A DNA stretch of 64,000 nucleotides, taken from positions 16,654,940 through 16,718,939 of the forward strand of contig NC_080676.1 of assembly GCF_030445035.2 (NCBI RefSeq), in the 5' to 3' direction. This stretch comes from Dasypus novemcinctus. Its lineage: Eukaryota > Chordata > Mammalia > Cingulata > Dasypodidae. How positions within the stretch are numbered: the stretch's first letter is position 1; every line of letters starts with the position of its first letter. A program made the translations under genes and the position numbers. Below the pieces are notes generated by a model. That model saw only the letters and a program-made list of their open reading frames with translations. It was not told the DNA's origin and did no database searches. This document shows positions 11,101 through 28,379 of this stretch, piece by piece.

Positions 11101-14100
11101 GGTCAGCGTCCTGAGGCAGGGCCGGGATGCGGGAGGGCGAGGAGCGGGACCTGGCGGCTGACCCCGGCGGCCGCCGCCGTCAAGTCGGGGCGGAGCAGTT
11201 CCATGGCCTAGGGGCCAGCCGGGCCTGCTAACTTGGCTTCTTTGACCCTGGGGGTCCCTCCCTGCCGGCCCCGTGGGGGAGGGCGGAGAAGCTGCCCGCA
11301 GGGCCCCTCTCGTGACGCCGGCCCCTCTCACAGCGCGAGGGCCGCTTCGGGCCACAAGACCCCTTCTAGTGCCCACGATGGGGCACCCAGGCCATCTACG
11401 AGAAGGAAGGGGAAGTCTGGCCGGCAACAAGCTTCTCTTGGTCCCTGTGCCAGTGGGAGCCCCATCCTTCCCCTCACCCCTCCTTCCAGGAAGAAAGGAT
11501 GGACTCATCTGCGCTGCCCCTCCGCGAACAACCCCCCCCCCCACCCCCTCTCGGTGTCAGCGGGGTGGGGCCTGTACCCACGACTGGGGAGCTAATGGGG
11601 GAGGGTACCGGGGTGAGAGCCTGGCTGGGCCTCTTCCCCCAGTGGGGCTTGGGTGCCAAAAGCCCCCCATAAAGGCGCTTTCTCCGCCGCCACCGGAGGT
11701 AGCGGGTCCCAGCTGTCTGCCCCCTGGACTCACGCACTTACCCCGCTCCACCTGTTGCCCGGCTCGCCTCATTTCTGCACATCACTTCGGGGTGGCTGAG
11801 GGGGAACCACAAACCCCTCCAAGCCTCTCTTTTGTGGTTCCAGCGAGACGGTCATCCTTCATTTCTCCTTTTCCAGCTTTCGGAAAGCAGTTAGGGAATG
11901 TATGATGAAGCAGAAATGAGCCGTCAGGATGATATTTTAATGGCTTATATGTCACGTTGGTGCATGTGGCTTTGAACTGGAGCCGTTCGCGTTTCCTGCA
12001 GAGAGCGCCGCAAATCCCACTTGATAACTTCTACAACCCACAACTTTTTTTTTCTCTCTCTCTCACATTCACTCTTAGCCTGTGTATTTGGACGTGTTTC
12101 CTAAAAATACCCTCTTGTCAACGTCCCCGTTGGATTTTCCACGGACTGCAGAGGAGAGGGCTGACTTTTCTTTTTTGAAGAATTATTTTCCCTCCCCCTC
12201 CCAACGGCTACCCACCCTCCTCAGGCCCCCTCCCTTGTTTTTCTGAAAGGCAAGGCGAGGTGGGTTCAACGTTTGTTCTCCCCAGCGAGAGAAGGACAGC
12301 CTCTAGAGAAGGTTCTTACAAGTGCTCTGGGGAAAGCAGAATGCAACTTCCTCTTCCAGGTAGCAGAAAAGACTCCGCGTTGCTCAGATCTCTCTCTTTT
12401 TGAAAAAGTGTATAATGGTTAAAGCAAGCAAACAAGCCAGCCCTCAATCCCCAGCCCCTTCCCTCCACACCCCAGCCCGGTTCCACTCAAAGTTGGCGGG
12501 GGAATGCTTGGCGGCTGCACTCAGACTTGTTGCTGGGGGACAGAGAATTTGATTTTTTCTTTCTTTCTCGAATTTCTGTTTCCCAGTTTAACCAGCGCAA
12601 ATGCTCGGCCAGCTCCCTTCCGGCACCGGGAAACCATCCCGGATACCCAAGCCGGTTTTTGAGTCGGGAGAGCCCAGAGAAAGCGCAGCCCAGCTCGCTA
12701 GCCCCAAGCCTGAATATCTAGTCCTTGGAAAGACCAGAAAACCAGAAAGGCAAGGAGCGGCAGTCGCTGACCCTGGCTTCCTCCAGCCGGTGCCGCCGAG
12801 GCCGACGCCGGGGCAGAAATATTCATTTTCTTTTCCTCTGGCCCGGGCACTGGTGAATTTCCTAACCCGGCCGCCTGTGAAAGGATGAGTTGAAGCTCCT
12901 TTGTCTGGAAAAAGAGTTTAGGGCTGTGATTCAGCTGCAAAGAAGCCAAATGAAGTTAGAAACAAAGGGTAAATTGAAGGATTCCGACTCTTGGCTTTTT
13001 GTGTTTTCCTTACTAGAAAATAATTAGACCTAATGAATATGCAGACGCCTCGGCTCAGCTCTCCGTTGGGGCTGCCGGGTTTAAACAGAGCTGCGGAGAA
13101 ATGCAACCTTCCTCCCCCAACCCCCCGCATCCGCGTGCATTTTTTGAAATGCATAAATGTTGCTCGGCTTAATTGATTGAGTCACAGGGATTTTTTTCCC
13201 TTGCTTTTAAGTGCCATACCCCTCTACCTTTCAACAATCATTTTAATATATAGTCAATGGCTCTTTGTAGACGGGACAAAAAGCAACTACGCGCAGTTGT
13301 TGAATAGACTTTGCACTGGGCAAAGACAGGTTAATCGAGGGCCGCATCGCGAAAACAAGCGAGTGTTGTATGTTTGCACTGAATCCAAATGTCTGCATTT
13401 TCCTGACTAAATCAAAGGGAGTGTTATTTCTTTTTCTGCTCACTCATCTGAAGGTAAGTAAATTTTCTCTGGCGATCAAAAGCCTCGTCGGCAACAAAGA
13501 CCGCGCCCGCTTTTTCCACCGTCCTGGTGTGGCGAGTTGCGGAATTTCAATAACTGTGACAAGGGTGACTGATTTGTGAACTAGAAAAGGTTTGAATGTC
13601 ACAAAATTTACATTGGTCCTATCTATCTGGGATTTAAATACCAAAAAAGTATTCGAGGATCGCTAGGGAGCTTGGGGCAGCCCCGAGGAACAATGGCGCG
13701 CATTGGGAAATTTACAGTTTTACCTGAATGAAAAGGGCCCTGCTTGAGAACGTGGGGTGCAGAAGGGGGGTAGGTGGGCGGGAGCAGTCGAGAGAGAGAT
13801 GGGAAAAGGGAGAAAAAAGAAAGATAACACAAGAAGGGGGGAGAAAAAGAAAAGAAAATCGGCAATAATAGTTGCAACAATCCAGTAAAAATTACACCAA
13901 CAAACCGCAATAACCTGGAAAGTTAAGAGCTCTCGCCCGCCTATGTTTGTGTATTTATTGGGGGGGGGGGCGCAGGAGACCTGATGATTTGATAAAAGCG
14001 AGAAAATCGAGGGAGCCGGTTACTCTGAGAATTCACCTCTCTTGCAAAGGGTAGCGTGTCCGTGTGCTTCCGAGATCTTAAATTATAAACCAGAGGGGGA

Positions 14101-14300
14101 CGAGGCAAAAGGAAAGCGAACTTCAAAAGGAGCAAATAACAAAAGCCTCCTTTGCTGCTCTTGAAGGGGGGAAAACGGGGAGGAAAGAAAAGAAAGTTGC
14201 TGAATCGGGACATTCTAGAAGTGCCTCAGCTATGTTTACTAGCTCCATCCCCGCCTTCTCCTGAAGACGCCCGAAGTAGATAATCGCTCAGAGAAAAGCA
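8123..14300. other. ZIC4 5' end and ZIC4-ZIC1 intergenic control region
   Basis: No coding exon is recognised. A CpG-rich block occupies about 9900-11900, and AT-richer unique sequence fills 11900-14300. In human the two 5' ends are, as I recall, only a few kilobases apart. That would place the first noncoding ZIC4 exon and its promoter somewhere around 11-13 kb here, but I cannot locate it. Almost no interspersed repeats are visible. Long GC-rich open frames (for example 10933-11544) overlap on both strands, which indicates composition rather than coding. Confidence 0.6.
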
Positions 14301-14314
14301 GGTTTAAAGAAGGA

Positions 14315-14407
14315 CAAGATAGATAGAGAGAGAGAGACAGAAAGAGAGAGAGCGTGAGAGAGAGAGAGAGAGGAGGGAGGAAGAAGGGAGGGGAGGGGAG
14401 GGAGGAT
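14315..14407 (+). repeat. Purine (GA-rich) tract upstream of ZIC1
   Basis: About 90 bases are nearly all A and G: AGAGAG runs followed by GGGAGG repeats. Such polypurine mirror-like tracts are prone to triplex (H-DNA) formation and GAGA-factor-type binding. It sits 170-260 bp before the CCAAT boxes of the ZIC1 promoter. Confidence 0.8.
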
Positions 14408-14539
14408 AAATATGACTGAGAAAGAAAAGGAATCGTGGCAAAAAAAATTTTTTTCCGTGAGAAGAGGAAAAAAATTTGGCTAGAAAAAAAAAAAGTTGCT
14501 ACTCCTGGCAGCCCTGTTTGTCAAAAGGGAATGTCAAAC

Positions 14540-14759
14540 GCTTTACAATACCTGGGATTGATGAGGCGGGCGGGCCAATGAGAGGCTCGCGGTGCCTCGG
14601 CGCGCCCTCCGTTGGCGCGGCGGCTGCGGACGGGGGGAGCGCGGGCGCACCAATGGGCGCCCACGTCGACAGCACGTGACGCCTCCCCCTGCTCCCATTC
14701 ATCAAGGGGGGGACGGTGTCGTCCTTTCAATTCATTTATCTGCAGGAATGATTGCTGCT

Positions 14760-14760
<1 letters not shown>
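14540..14760 (+). promoter_or_regulatory. ZIC1: ZIC1 proximal promoter candidate
   Basis: Two CCAAT boxes (14575-14579 and 14650-14654) and a CACGTG E-box (14673-14678) lie in a GC-rich stretch about 0.8-0.9 kb before the ZIC1 start codon. No convincing TATA box is placed correctly, which is usual for CpG-island developmental promoters. The transcription start is not determinable from sequence alone; I expect it near 14700-14900. Confidence 0.5.
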
Positions 14761-18922
<4,162 letters not shown>

Positions 18923-19972
18923 AACCAGAAACAGAACACCGAACAAAACCCTATTTAAGAGACTGAGCACACACACGCACACCCAAAATCTTACTGAAAG
19001 AATCCTGCGAATCAAAACAGCCCCCCAGACAGACCCCCACCATCCTATTTTTTTTATACTTGCCAGTAGACCCAGGACCGAGTAACAGAGAGGAAGCATC
19101 AGACCTTTTAGAAATCTCCTATTTCTTTCTTTCTCTTTTCTTTTCTTTTTTCTTTTTTTGGTAAAGGCTTGGTTGCTAAGGGGCGGGAGGGGGCGGTGGT
19201 CGAGGTGGAGGCGGCCGCCTGACCCAAGGCTGCCAACCCCCGGGGCCAGTTTCTCATCCGAATCGGAACAGGTTCTCGCGGGCTGCGGCTATTTCCCCCC
19301 CTCCCCTTTGCTTTCCTGTAAATACAGAATATTAGCTTAAAACTGTACTGTTGGATTCTGTAAATAGTTACATCTCGGTTGGAACGGGCGGGGGGGATCG
19401 TGGCGTTGTGGTCTTTGCATTGGGGAGGGGGTGGGGCCAAGAGGGTGGGGGGAGAGGGAGGGGGTGGGCGGCTGAAAGCCAACTATTTGTACTGGATGGC
19501 AAGAATGTTCTAGTAAATGTGTACCAAAATGTGAATTACTTTGTACGATTACAGTCTCCACGTCGACCTAACAGAATATTATTGGTATTAATGTGCTTTT
19601 TTTGTATAAAGTGCAAACATTTCGTCCCAAAGTTTAAGTACTTTAGTGCAGTATAATGTTGTTTCACGTCCTGTCAAGAATTCGTATAGTATGAGCCTGG
19701 ATCTGCGTGTCAAACTGTTCCATTTGTTTATGTAAAGTGATATTAAAAAAAAAAGATATAAACTATATCTGTCCGTTGCTTTTGGCAAATCAAAAATACA
19801 ACCACATAATGTAAATAGTTCCTAGTTTCCATATTTATCCGCATGTAAAGGGCCGGTTTATCCATGTTACAGATATTCAATATTTATGGCTAGAAGAACT
19901 CGTATGTACACTTTAGTTTCCAGAACTGTTTGGTAACCTTTCGTACCTTATTAAAGATTCTTAAATCTCAGT
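18923..19972 (+). other. ZIC1: ZIC1 3' UTR (end inferred)
   Basis: About 1.05 kb follows the stop codon. It is first C-rich and purine/pyrimidine-patterned, then AT-rich with blocks such as TGTAAATAGTTAC that look like conserved 3' UTR. The end is placed from the ATTAAA signal described separately and the GT-rich sequence following about 19970. Confidence 0.7.
19950..19955 (+). terminator. ZIC1: ZIC1 polyadenylation signal ATTAAA
   Basis: ATTAAA lies about 15-20 nt before the probable cleavage region, and a GT-rich downstream element (GTGATTGTGGTAGG, from 19971) follows. An alternative ATTAAA at 19742-19747 is less well supported because an A run follows it directly. Confidence 0.65.
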
Positions 19973-19975
19973 GAT

Positions 19976-22900
19976 TGTGGTAGGAATTTCTTCTTCGCCC
20001 CCCAGCTACCTGCTGCCTCTTCTGCCAGCCTTAGTGGATCCCCGGAAAAGCTCCCCCGTCTTCCTCGCCTTCCCTTTCTGTCATCGCAGGTCCTATAAAC
20101 GTGATAAATGAAAGCTACCCTGCTGGCTCTCCGAGAGGGTGTAATTAGTATTTATATCAAAATTTATGAAACAAATTTTCGGCCGCAGTATAATTTAAAT
20201 GACCTTTGCCGACGTAGAATAACAACCATAAAAATAACAGAAATAGATTGCACAGGCGACATCAATATTAATGCACGCGAATTGTCAGAAGCTCAGGGGC
20301 TCACTCTGCAGCGTTGCAAATGAACTTGCCGCGGAGAGTTCCGCTGCTCCCCAAATTAAATTCCCCCGTCTGAAACCGAGTTGCAGATTTACAATATCAT
20401 ATTTTAAATTGCTGTCTTCCATTATACCATTTGTGGCCATAACTAATTTTCAGATGTCGATGCATGCTTTTTCAGGCCTGCCTTCTTTGTACAAAAGTAA
20501 ATGTCCATAAAGCGTTTTACTTCTATTTTTTCCAATGTGATGCTAATTTAAATTAATTACTTCTATGATATGTTATTATTCCGATAACTTTGCTACTGTT
20601 ATTAGTTCGCTCAAAAATACATCTAGGGAAGAGAATTATTTTTTATAATTTGATTATCTTTCTCTTTTATTTATTTCTCATTTACTTAAGAAATTCGTTC
20701 CATTGGCTGGCGTTGATACAGTAAATTTGTAAATGAGAAGACAATATAAAAAATCTAAATTACTTGTGCTTAATGACTGTAGCAGAACGCCTTTTCTCTA
20801 AATCAGATTGTCTTTTTTTGCAGTTTAGTTTGATAGATTTGCAAGCTATGCTGCTCTCGCGAAGTTAGCTGCGCTGGTAGGAACGCCGGCTTCTTTGTCT
20901 CTGGTTGTAGCTTGCATGATCGCCCCATTAGGCAGACTACGTAGCCAGAGATCACTTATCAGGCCCTTGGCTGTAGCCGCGAGGACGTGGATGTGGATGT
21001 ATCAGAGCCAGGGGCAGCTGAAACTGACCCCACTGGAGGCAAGGAGAGCCTGACACTGCTTCTTTAATAGCCTGTGTGTTGTAAGTTGTGCACCATATAA
21101 ACTGAAAAGGAAAAGAAGGGGAGAAACCCTTAAAAGTATACGAACTCCTTAATACACATATCTTTTAAAGCGATATGAATTTTTCATACCGCACTACTGA
21201 CTAGTTAGAAAATCAAAAATGTAAATTCTGTTTAAAAATCCTTTGTTGACTTGGCCGTTCATCTTTGGTATTTGTATTAGTCACTTTCACTTAACAGAGT
21301 CTGAGTTGCTGAGGAAAGGATTTGCTGCACTATCTACAGCACATCGAAACTACCGGGATGGTGATGCTGAACTTTTAAGAAAATGCTATTCTGATTATAA
21401 GAGTAATATTGCCCTGTCATGAAAAGAGCGCCACCTTGCAAGATTTGGCGAGATTTAAGGAAATTGGAAATGACTGGTATCTAAGTACTGCTAGCTTCGA
21501 AAATCTGAGACCAAAAGCTGGTCCCAGTTGGCGTTGGAGGTTTGAAATGAGCAGTGTAGTGTCTGAAGAGACTCCAGAACTTAGGCCCAATGATCCACAA
21601 AACTAGGAACAGGAGTAAAGATAGTTCATCTCTCTAGGAAAAATTCCACTTCCATTAATAATTCTTCCCTTTCCTTTAGAGATCAGATTGTCTGGGAACC
21701 TGAAGTGAGCAGGATAATGTTAATCAAAATAATAGCAGTACTTAAAAAAAAAACTTTGCTTGTGCATGTAAGACCACAGTAAATGCATTTAAAATATTCT
21801 GTGATCATTCTAAAAAAATGTTTTACTTCCAATTTGGAAACACAAATGTCCGATTATACGTTACGTACCTGGTGCCCTTCTTTTTTAATTGCTTATTATC
21901 ATAGCACAATAACTCTCACACCATGAGATACAATTTAAATAAGATATTTAAAAAATCAAATTTTGGGTAAATGTTTGCTTCAAATCTACTCTTTCGACTT
22001 AAAAGGCCAAACAATTTTTAAAAAGCCATTTGAGAAGTATTATGGGGTGAGGAATCTACTTTATATTTTCAACAATTTCTTTAGGCTGTGAAACCCAAAT
22101 CCGTTTTTAAACTCCATTTGAGGAGTACTGGGGTTTTGTGAATAATCCCACTGGCAGAAATGGAACTTTTAGAGTAGAAACCAGCATCCATGCCAACCCC
22201 TCATCTGCCTTTTCTCCACCAACACCCACCACAAAGAAAAAGTCATTAACGACGTAGGTCGCCTAAAATAATGCTTCAAACTTAAATGTAGTCTATTATT
22301 TTGCTGGTACCTTTAATGTCTGCTTCTTGAGATGTAGTCTTCATACTTTTCTTCATGGGCTATTAGCTTTTGAAATACATGAATGTGAACAGAGAAATAT
22401 ATTGTTAGACCCTATTTAGCAGGAACTGAAGACACTGTAAATGGCTGCTTTCTGTGTATAGCTGTGGATTTTGATTTAGGCAGCAAGCTCTCCTGGTTCA
22501 TATCGTGACTGCATTGTGTTCTGGATACTATCAAATGATCAGAACAGCTGACAAGTTATTAAAAAGTTATATTGGGTCAGAAGAAAATGCCTGAGTACAA
22601 GCAGTTATATTTAAGAAATGAAGAAAATGAGTTGTGGTCCGTGTGTGTACATTTTATAGAGCAGGCCTCTAAATATATGAGCACCATTTATATGGGGATT
22701 AAGTAATTTTCAAACATTTCAGATCCTTTGTTTTGTCTTTCAAAAGCTACCCCCAGCTGCTTTAAGCATTTGCAGTTGATGATTTTGATTTTTTAAAGTC
22801 AAGCATTCAAGTTAACCTTTAAGAAGCAAACCACCTCCAAAAGAAAGATGTAACCTTTCAATTGCCCCATCTGCTTATCTTTTTTTTTTCTTCTTTAGCT

Positions 22901-24600
22901 GACAATGAAAATAGCACTAACCTTCCTTGCTGATGGGCCTGGCATTTAGATGTTTTTATTTGTTGATCCTCAAGTTCCCTCAGAACTTTTAAAGGGTTGG
23001 CAACTAAACTACACCTCCTAAACCCTTCACCTAGCACTAAACCTTCCAGACCTTTCAGTTTTGAGGCCAAAGTATAACTGTGCCCTGGACTCCTCTTAAG
23101 TTGGTGCTGATGGAGTTGGTACTTGAGCCTGCTGCTTTCCAGGAAACCACCTGGAGAAGGCCCTGGGCCATAAAGAGCAGTATCAATTTAAGATGGGCTG
23201 GGGAGTGGCACATTCAAAATGAAGGCCCTGAACTTGTGCTCTTGATTGTTGGTGCACTAGATATGAAGCCATCAGATTTTATACTTTCCCAACATACATT
23301 GCTTCCTCCCCCCTCCCCCAACTCATTGCAGCTTTATCTTCTTCTCTTAAGGTTCAGAGTTCTTGCCTCCTCTTAGGACCTAATGTAGCTCTTAGAACTA
23401 GGTGTGCATGTTAGAAAAAAAAAGTGTTGTTTTCATAAAGGTGGTCACTCTTGGATTTTAGAATCCTGAAAACATTGTAGCAATGGAAAGACTTAACCAT
23501 TTCTGTCAGTCAACCCACTAAAGGCTCACTTTAGCTGGGGTGCTTTCTCTTTCTGTTTTTACCACCCCATCCATCCTCTATAATATGAATTCATTTAAAT
23601 TGGTCAGATAGAGAAAGTTAGCTTTTATGTGGTAACCAAGCGGCAATCTGTTTTTTTTTTTTTCCCTCCCCAAATGAGAATCACTAGTTTGGGGCAAGAA
23701 ATAAGAAAAAATGTTAATAACTTCCTATATCAGGTTACATTCGATCCCCTTCCTCAAAGTTTATTGAAAATATAATGGTGTAATATGCACGAAATGTGGG
23801 CAATGTTCTCCATTTATCTATGCAAGACTGGTTCCCTCCAGAATCTTACCGCGAGCAAGAGGAAACACGATCAGGCCAAACCAGGGGCTATTTTTTACCG
23901 TGCAAGCTGGAATCTGTCATCAGTTCTTAACGCTGATTTCCACTTAGAGAGCTGAGCTAAAACAGTATGAAGTTTCCAACTGATACTATACAGGCGAGAT
24001 GGGTTTTTCCAGAATAAGAAATCGGATTTTGCTATCTAATGTGGAAATGGCATTGTCTAGCAGTGAAGAGCCAGAGATTTACAGACTGTGTGACTATCCA
24101 CAATATTTTGGCGGCCTCTGATGTCTGTGGGCGCCTCTCTAAGTAAATACAGGAGAATCCACGGCTTGTGGAACGTACACAGCCATTTTTCACCTCACAG
24201 CACGTACAGGAATCAAGCATTGAGTGTGGATTTAAACAGATTGGAATCACATCTTAAAAAACAAAAAACAAAAAATCCAAAGAACAACCAACAGAACTTG
24301 GAAGGCGTTCGACCTCAGTAAATCTTAAAAACAAAATGAAAAAAAAAATTTTTTTGCATCTGTTTCTTGTGCAACAATTCCCATGCAGAAAACATAGGAA
24401 CGAAAAGAGGGTAAGAGAAATACACCTACCAATCCCTCTTTAAAAATTTTCCCTCTCCATCCGGGAAAACCCTGACCTTTGACTTAATAAAAAAAAAAAA
24501 ACAAGTTGCGAGGAAGGTGAACCCCGAGAAAGGGCAAGCATGAGAGTGGGGTGGGAGTGGGGTGAGAGAGTAGAGGGGGTTTTGTCCTGGAGGATTCCTT
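19976..24600. other. ZIC1 downstream single-copy region
   Basis: No gene and no recognisable interspersed repeat were seen. The sequence is AT-rich with isolated CpGs, including a block at 20100-20900 that looks like conserved noncoding DNA. Open frames are short and random-like (for example 21409-21606). Simple A/T runs occur at 23650-23662 and 24339-24355. Confidence 0.6.
20100..20520. promoter_or_regulatory. Candidate conserved noncoding element 3' of ZIC1
   Basis: The stretch is repeat-free and balanced in composition. It retains CpGs in an AT-rich setting (CGCGAATT, GCCGACGT, TGTCGATGCATGC) and contains several homeodomain-type TAAT cores and an AT-rich TATAATTTAAATGACC block. These are typical of deeply conserved enhancers near ZIC genes. 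Conservation itself cannot be tested here. Confidence 0.35.
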
Positions 24601-24639
24601 GAAAATACAGGAACACACGTTTCGGGGGTGGGGGTAGGG

Positions 24640-27060
24640 GGAACCAGCAAGGCTTCTCCACGGCACCTCCACCGAAAGCCCGACTGCCACCTCTGGAGGG
24701 GCCCCCCCGCTCGCCGCCGGGAGCTGGCGCTGGCGCCGGCGCCGGGCGGGCGCTGCGCATGCGCGGCCCGCGGCCCGCCGTCCCACGTGCTGATGAATAT
24801 GCATAAGGCGCCCCCGCCCCGGCGGGCTGCGGGGGGAACCGCTCGGAGGCTCGGGCCTGTGAAAGCGGCTGGCCCGGCTCCCAAAATAGTGCGGCGGGGG
24901 AAGCTGCACGTGTTTGTTTTCAGAGCGAGCTGGTTTAAGTGAGTTCACAATGCCGGGTAGACGGCGGCGGCTCGGGCAGCCTGCGGCCTCCGCGCGGCGA
25001 GCCGAGGCCCGAGCGCGTCCCGCGGGGTCTCCCCCTCTCCCCGCGGGCCCCGCGCGCGTGCTCGGGGTGGCGGGCCCCGCGGGCTCCCCCGAGCCCACCG
25101 AGGCGCCCCCCCTCCTCGCTCCCCCTCCCCAGCCCGGGAGCTGGCACCCTGCTGTCCTCATTGCCCTTAGCACCTCGGAGGAAACGCCCCCTCCGTTTAC
25201 CTGACCCCTCGCCCGCTTCAGGCCTGGCGGAGCGCAGGGAGCGCCGGGGAGGGGGGTCCCGGCCCCTGGCCCGCCTTCCCTTCCTTGCCCAGCTCCAGGC
25301 CTCGGGATCTGCCGCTGGCTCTGTGTCCTCTCTCCTCTCCCCGCTGCTCTCCCTGGCCTGCTCCCCCACACGCACCCCATTTGGGGCACTAGGAGCCTTT
25401 TACTCTAGCCCTTTCCGCGGCCCTCAGGTTTCCTCTCGATCCTTTCCAAATAATAACGTGTTCACTAGTAGACCTGTGGAGCTCAAACGTCCTGTCCGGG
25501 GAGATCAGTGGAAGAACTGTCCTGCTTCAGAGATCTGGGGAATTGTAGGGTTGGGTGAGAGAAGCCAGGGCCAGGGTTCAGGCCTGTGGCTTTCCTCTTT
25601 TGGTGACGATCTTGGGGTCCTTGGGGACCTGCGCGCTGAGCGTATTTCGTGGCCAATGTACTTGCATTTCCAGGGGGAGCACACCACCTGTGGGGAGCAG
25701 AGGCCAGCACTTGTAAACAGAGGGGAGGGGCAGGGCAGGGCAGCCGGGCCGGGCTCGGCCCTCCTCCACCCCAGGTTTCTGGAGTTACACCTTTGGGCAT
25801 TTTCTTCAAAATCCTGGTTCAGAAAATGGCTGCCGACAAGTTCCCTTCCTCCTCGGAGTTTGACTTTGACCTGAGCCGACAGACGCAGGGCACAGCGCCC
25901 GTCCCTCTCGCTCCCCTAACCGCCTACCAGGAGAGGCCTCGGAGAACAGCCCGGCTCCCACTGTGGTCTAACCCAGGGCCCTCTCCCCTGCTGGCGATCC
26001 CGGTCTCCCGGAGGCCGCAGCGCCGTTCCGCCGAGCCACCTCCACCGCTCGCCAAGACTTCAGCTTTGAGCCTGAGGGCGCGGACCGAGGGGCTTTGGAG
26101 TCCTCCTTGCCGGGACAAACCCTGAGCCTCCGAATCTCGGAACTCTCTAACCCCAGCACGGCCCGGGAGAGGCGTTTGCTCGGGGCCTCTCGCTGCCCCC
26201 CGCCGGGCCCTGGCCCCGTGGAAGCCCCTCAACCTAAGCCCCATCCCGGAGACTCGAGGAAAGTGCACGGAGCGCGAGGGGTCGCGTTCTCCTGTCCCAG
26301 GCGCTCGGAGACCAGCGTGCACAGGCGTCTGGTTAGGGTGGCAGAAGCCCTGGTGCTCCAGAACCCCCACCCCGAGGGCCACCCCCAGGGAGCCCCTGCT
26401 CACTGACGGTCCTTTTGCGTTTGGGTATGTTGGGGGGCAGGGGGGGGGGGCGCCGATCTAGACTCCACGAACGACAAGCTCGTGGTGGGGACCTGTGCCA
26501 GGCTCGCTCGGAGCCGCAAGGAAAGCGCCACCCCCGCGTGGGCTCCCGCGCGTTCCCGCAAAGGCCGAGGCCCGCAGCACCTTTCCAGCCGCGGGAGGGG
26601 CGGGGCCGCCGGGGCCTGCACGCCCGTGGGCCCGACGCCGAGCTCGGCCGCCGCGCCTGTGCCCGGGACGCGGGGGTCCTGGCCCCGGCGGGAGAGTGGG
26701 TACGCCCGCCCCCTCCCCGCACGCCCCCGCCAGCGCCGCCGGGGCCGGCGCCAGAGGCCGGGAGGCCTGGAGGCTCGGGTTCAACGGCGGTGAGGGCTCG
26801 GGGGTCTCGCCCGGCCAGGCCGAGCTTAGTCTGCCGAGGCGGCGTGGGGTGGCGGGGTGCGGGTGGGGGGCGCAGGACGGGGCCCGGGGGAGGGAGAACC
26901 CCAAACCCTACAGGCGCTCTCCCCCCCCCGCCCCCCACTCGCGCCTTAGCCCCTGCCCTCGTTGCCCGCTGATCTCCGATAGGACTGACACTACCTGCCT
27001 GGCCTCTCTCTGCTGCCATCCTTGTCCGAAATCTAGACCCCAGACCTGGTAAGTCGCGTT
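24640..27060. promoter_or_regulatory. CpG island without a recognised gene (island 1)
   Basis: About 2.4 kb of dense CpG sequence starts abruptly after AT-rich DNA. Near its left edge lie a perfect palindromic NRF1-type site TGCGCATGCGC (24754-24764), a CACGTG E-box (24784-24789) and TATGCATA. Overlapping long open frames on both strands (for example 24484-25389 minus, 24939-25874 plus) are explained by GC content. It could be the promoter of an unannotated noncoding RNA or a Polycomb-type developmental CpG island associated with ZIC1. Confidence 0.6.
24754..24764. promoter_or_regulatory. NRF1-type palindrome
   Basis: TGCGCATGCGC matches the NRF1 consensus perfectly on both strands. It is 20 bp from an E-box within CpG island 1, as expected in an active CpG-island promoter. 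Confidence 0.55.
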
Positions 27061-28379
27061 CTTCTCCCACCCGGCCCCGCCACCCTCCGGTCTGACTTAG
27101 CCGGAGGAGCAGGCTGGAAGATGGGCCGGTGTACCAGCCGCTCCAATCCTGCCTCTGGGGCTGGGTGTGTGTGTGGGGGAACTGAGGTCCCCAAGGCAGT
27201 CAGCAATGTCGCGGGGCTCCCCAGTGAGGCGGGGGCGTAAAGGGTCCAGCTGCACTGTCCCGCATCCTCTGTGGCCCTATTGACACCTCAGCTACAATTT
27301 AGGAATGAGCTTTCCCCTGGTCTCTAGAACGAGGGTGGTGGTGGCGGCGGAAGGGGGGTTGCCCCTTTCCCTAAGTAGCGTCTAATCACTAGGGGCTCCA
27401 ACTAAGTTAATTCATCATGTATATTTGACTGCTGTGAAGTTATTCTTATTATCAATATTGCTAATTTAAGTGAAGGTTTCTCAGAGTCACAGCTTCTCTA
27501 TGCGTGTCTCTTGAGCACATTTCGACAATACCTTGTCCACGAGCCCCGTGCTTTTCCCTCCTGGAAAAAAAAGAAACTTAATATTTCAGTAGTTGCCTTA
27601 GGACACGTCGTTTATACGTCACTAATGTGAAGAAAGGAGGAAGGAAAGAAAAACAACACTGGAGTTTCTGGTTGGAGCTCCGTGTAGTCTATTCTTGAAC
27701 AGCGAAAGATGGATTTTTTTGGGGGGGAGGGAGCTGGAAGAGCGCTTTTGAACCACGATGCCCTGTTGCACGCTGCTGACCTTTGGTTGACACGACCACG
27801 GAGCAGTCAGTTAGTTAACGAGGATTTGATACATTAGACATTCGAGCGGGGCGTGTAAACCCACACCGTGAATCCAGATTTCCCTGAAATTGTTGTTCGA
27901 GGAAATGATCTAAATCCTGGGGCTTAACCAAGTGTCAGGCCGACCGATCGCCGCCTGAACAGTGCAGCGAAGGACACCTGGTCCAGGCACATTCCTAGCT
28001 CCTTTTAATACAAACAGACAGACAAACACTCCACCACCAGCAACAAAAACCCGCTTTAAATAATTCCTGAAATCCTCTAAGTCACCACTCTGAGGCAATG
28101 CTAATAAATAAGGCTAATCATGTCGTTCTGGCGAATTCCGTCTTGAGAAATCCTACCACCAGGCAAGATTGTGAAGACAGTGTCACGGTTATGACAATAC
28201 TTGCTGAAGATTCATATTTTTGTTCCCGTTTTACTCGCTGGAGATAGTAGAGGGTTACCATTTGTATCCGCCAGGTAGTGGGGCAGATAAGGAGCGGCGA
28301 GTCACAATTTAGAAAACCGTTTAAAAGTTGAGGCACCTCGATTTAATTCTGTCTGACTTGTCCCAAACTTTGGAGCCCA
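27061..28379. other. Unique sequence between two CpG islands
   Basis: AT-richer single-copy sequence with no recognised gene or repeat. It contains short conserved-looking AT-rich motifs (for example around 27410-27480). Confidence 0.5.

Noticed and set aside
24484-27070. Long overlapping open frames on both strands (up to 311 codons) in CpG island 1
   Set aside because: Low-complexity Pro/Arg/Gly/Ala translations in several frames at once, with no domain. Explained by base composition.
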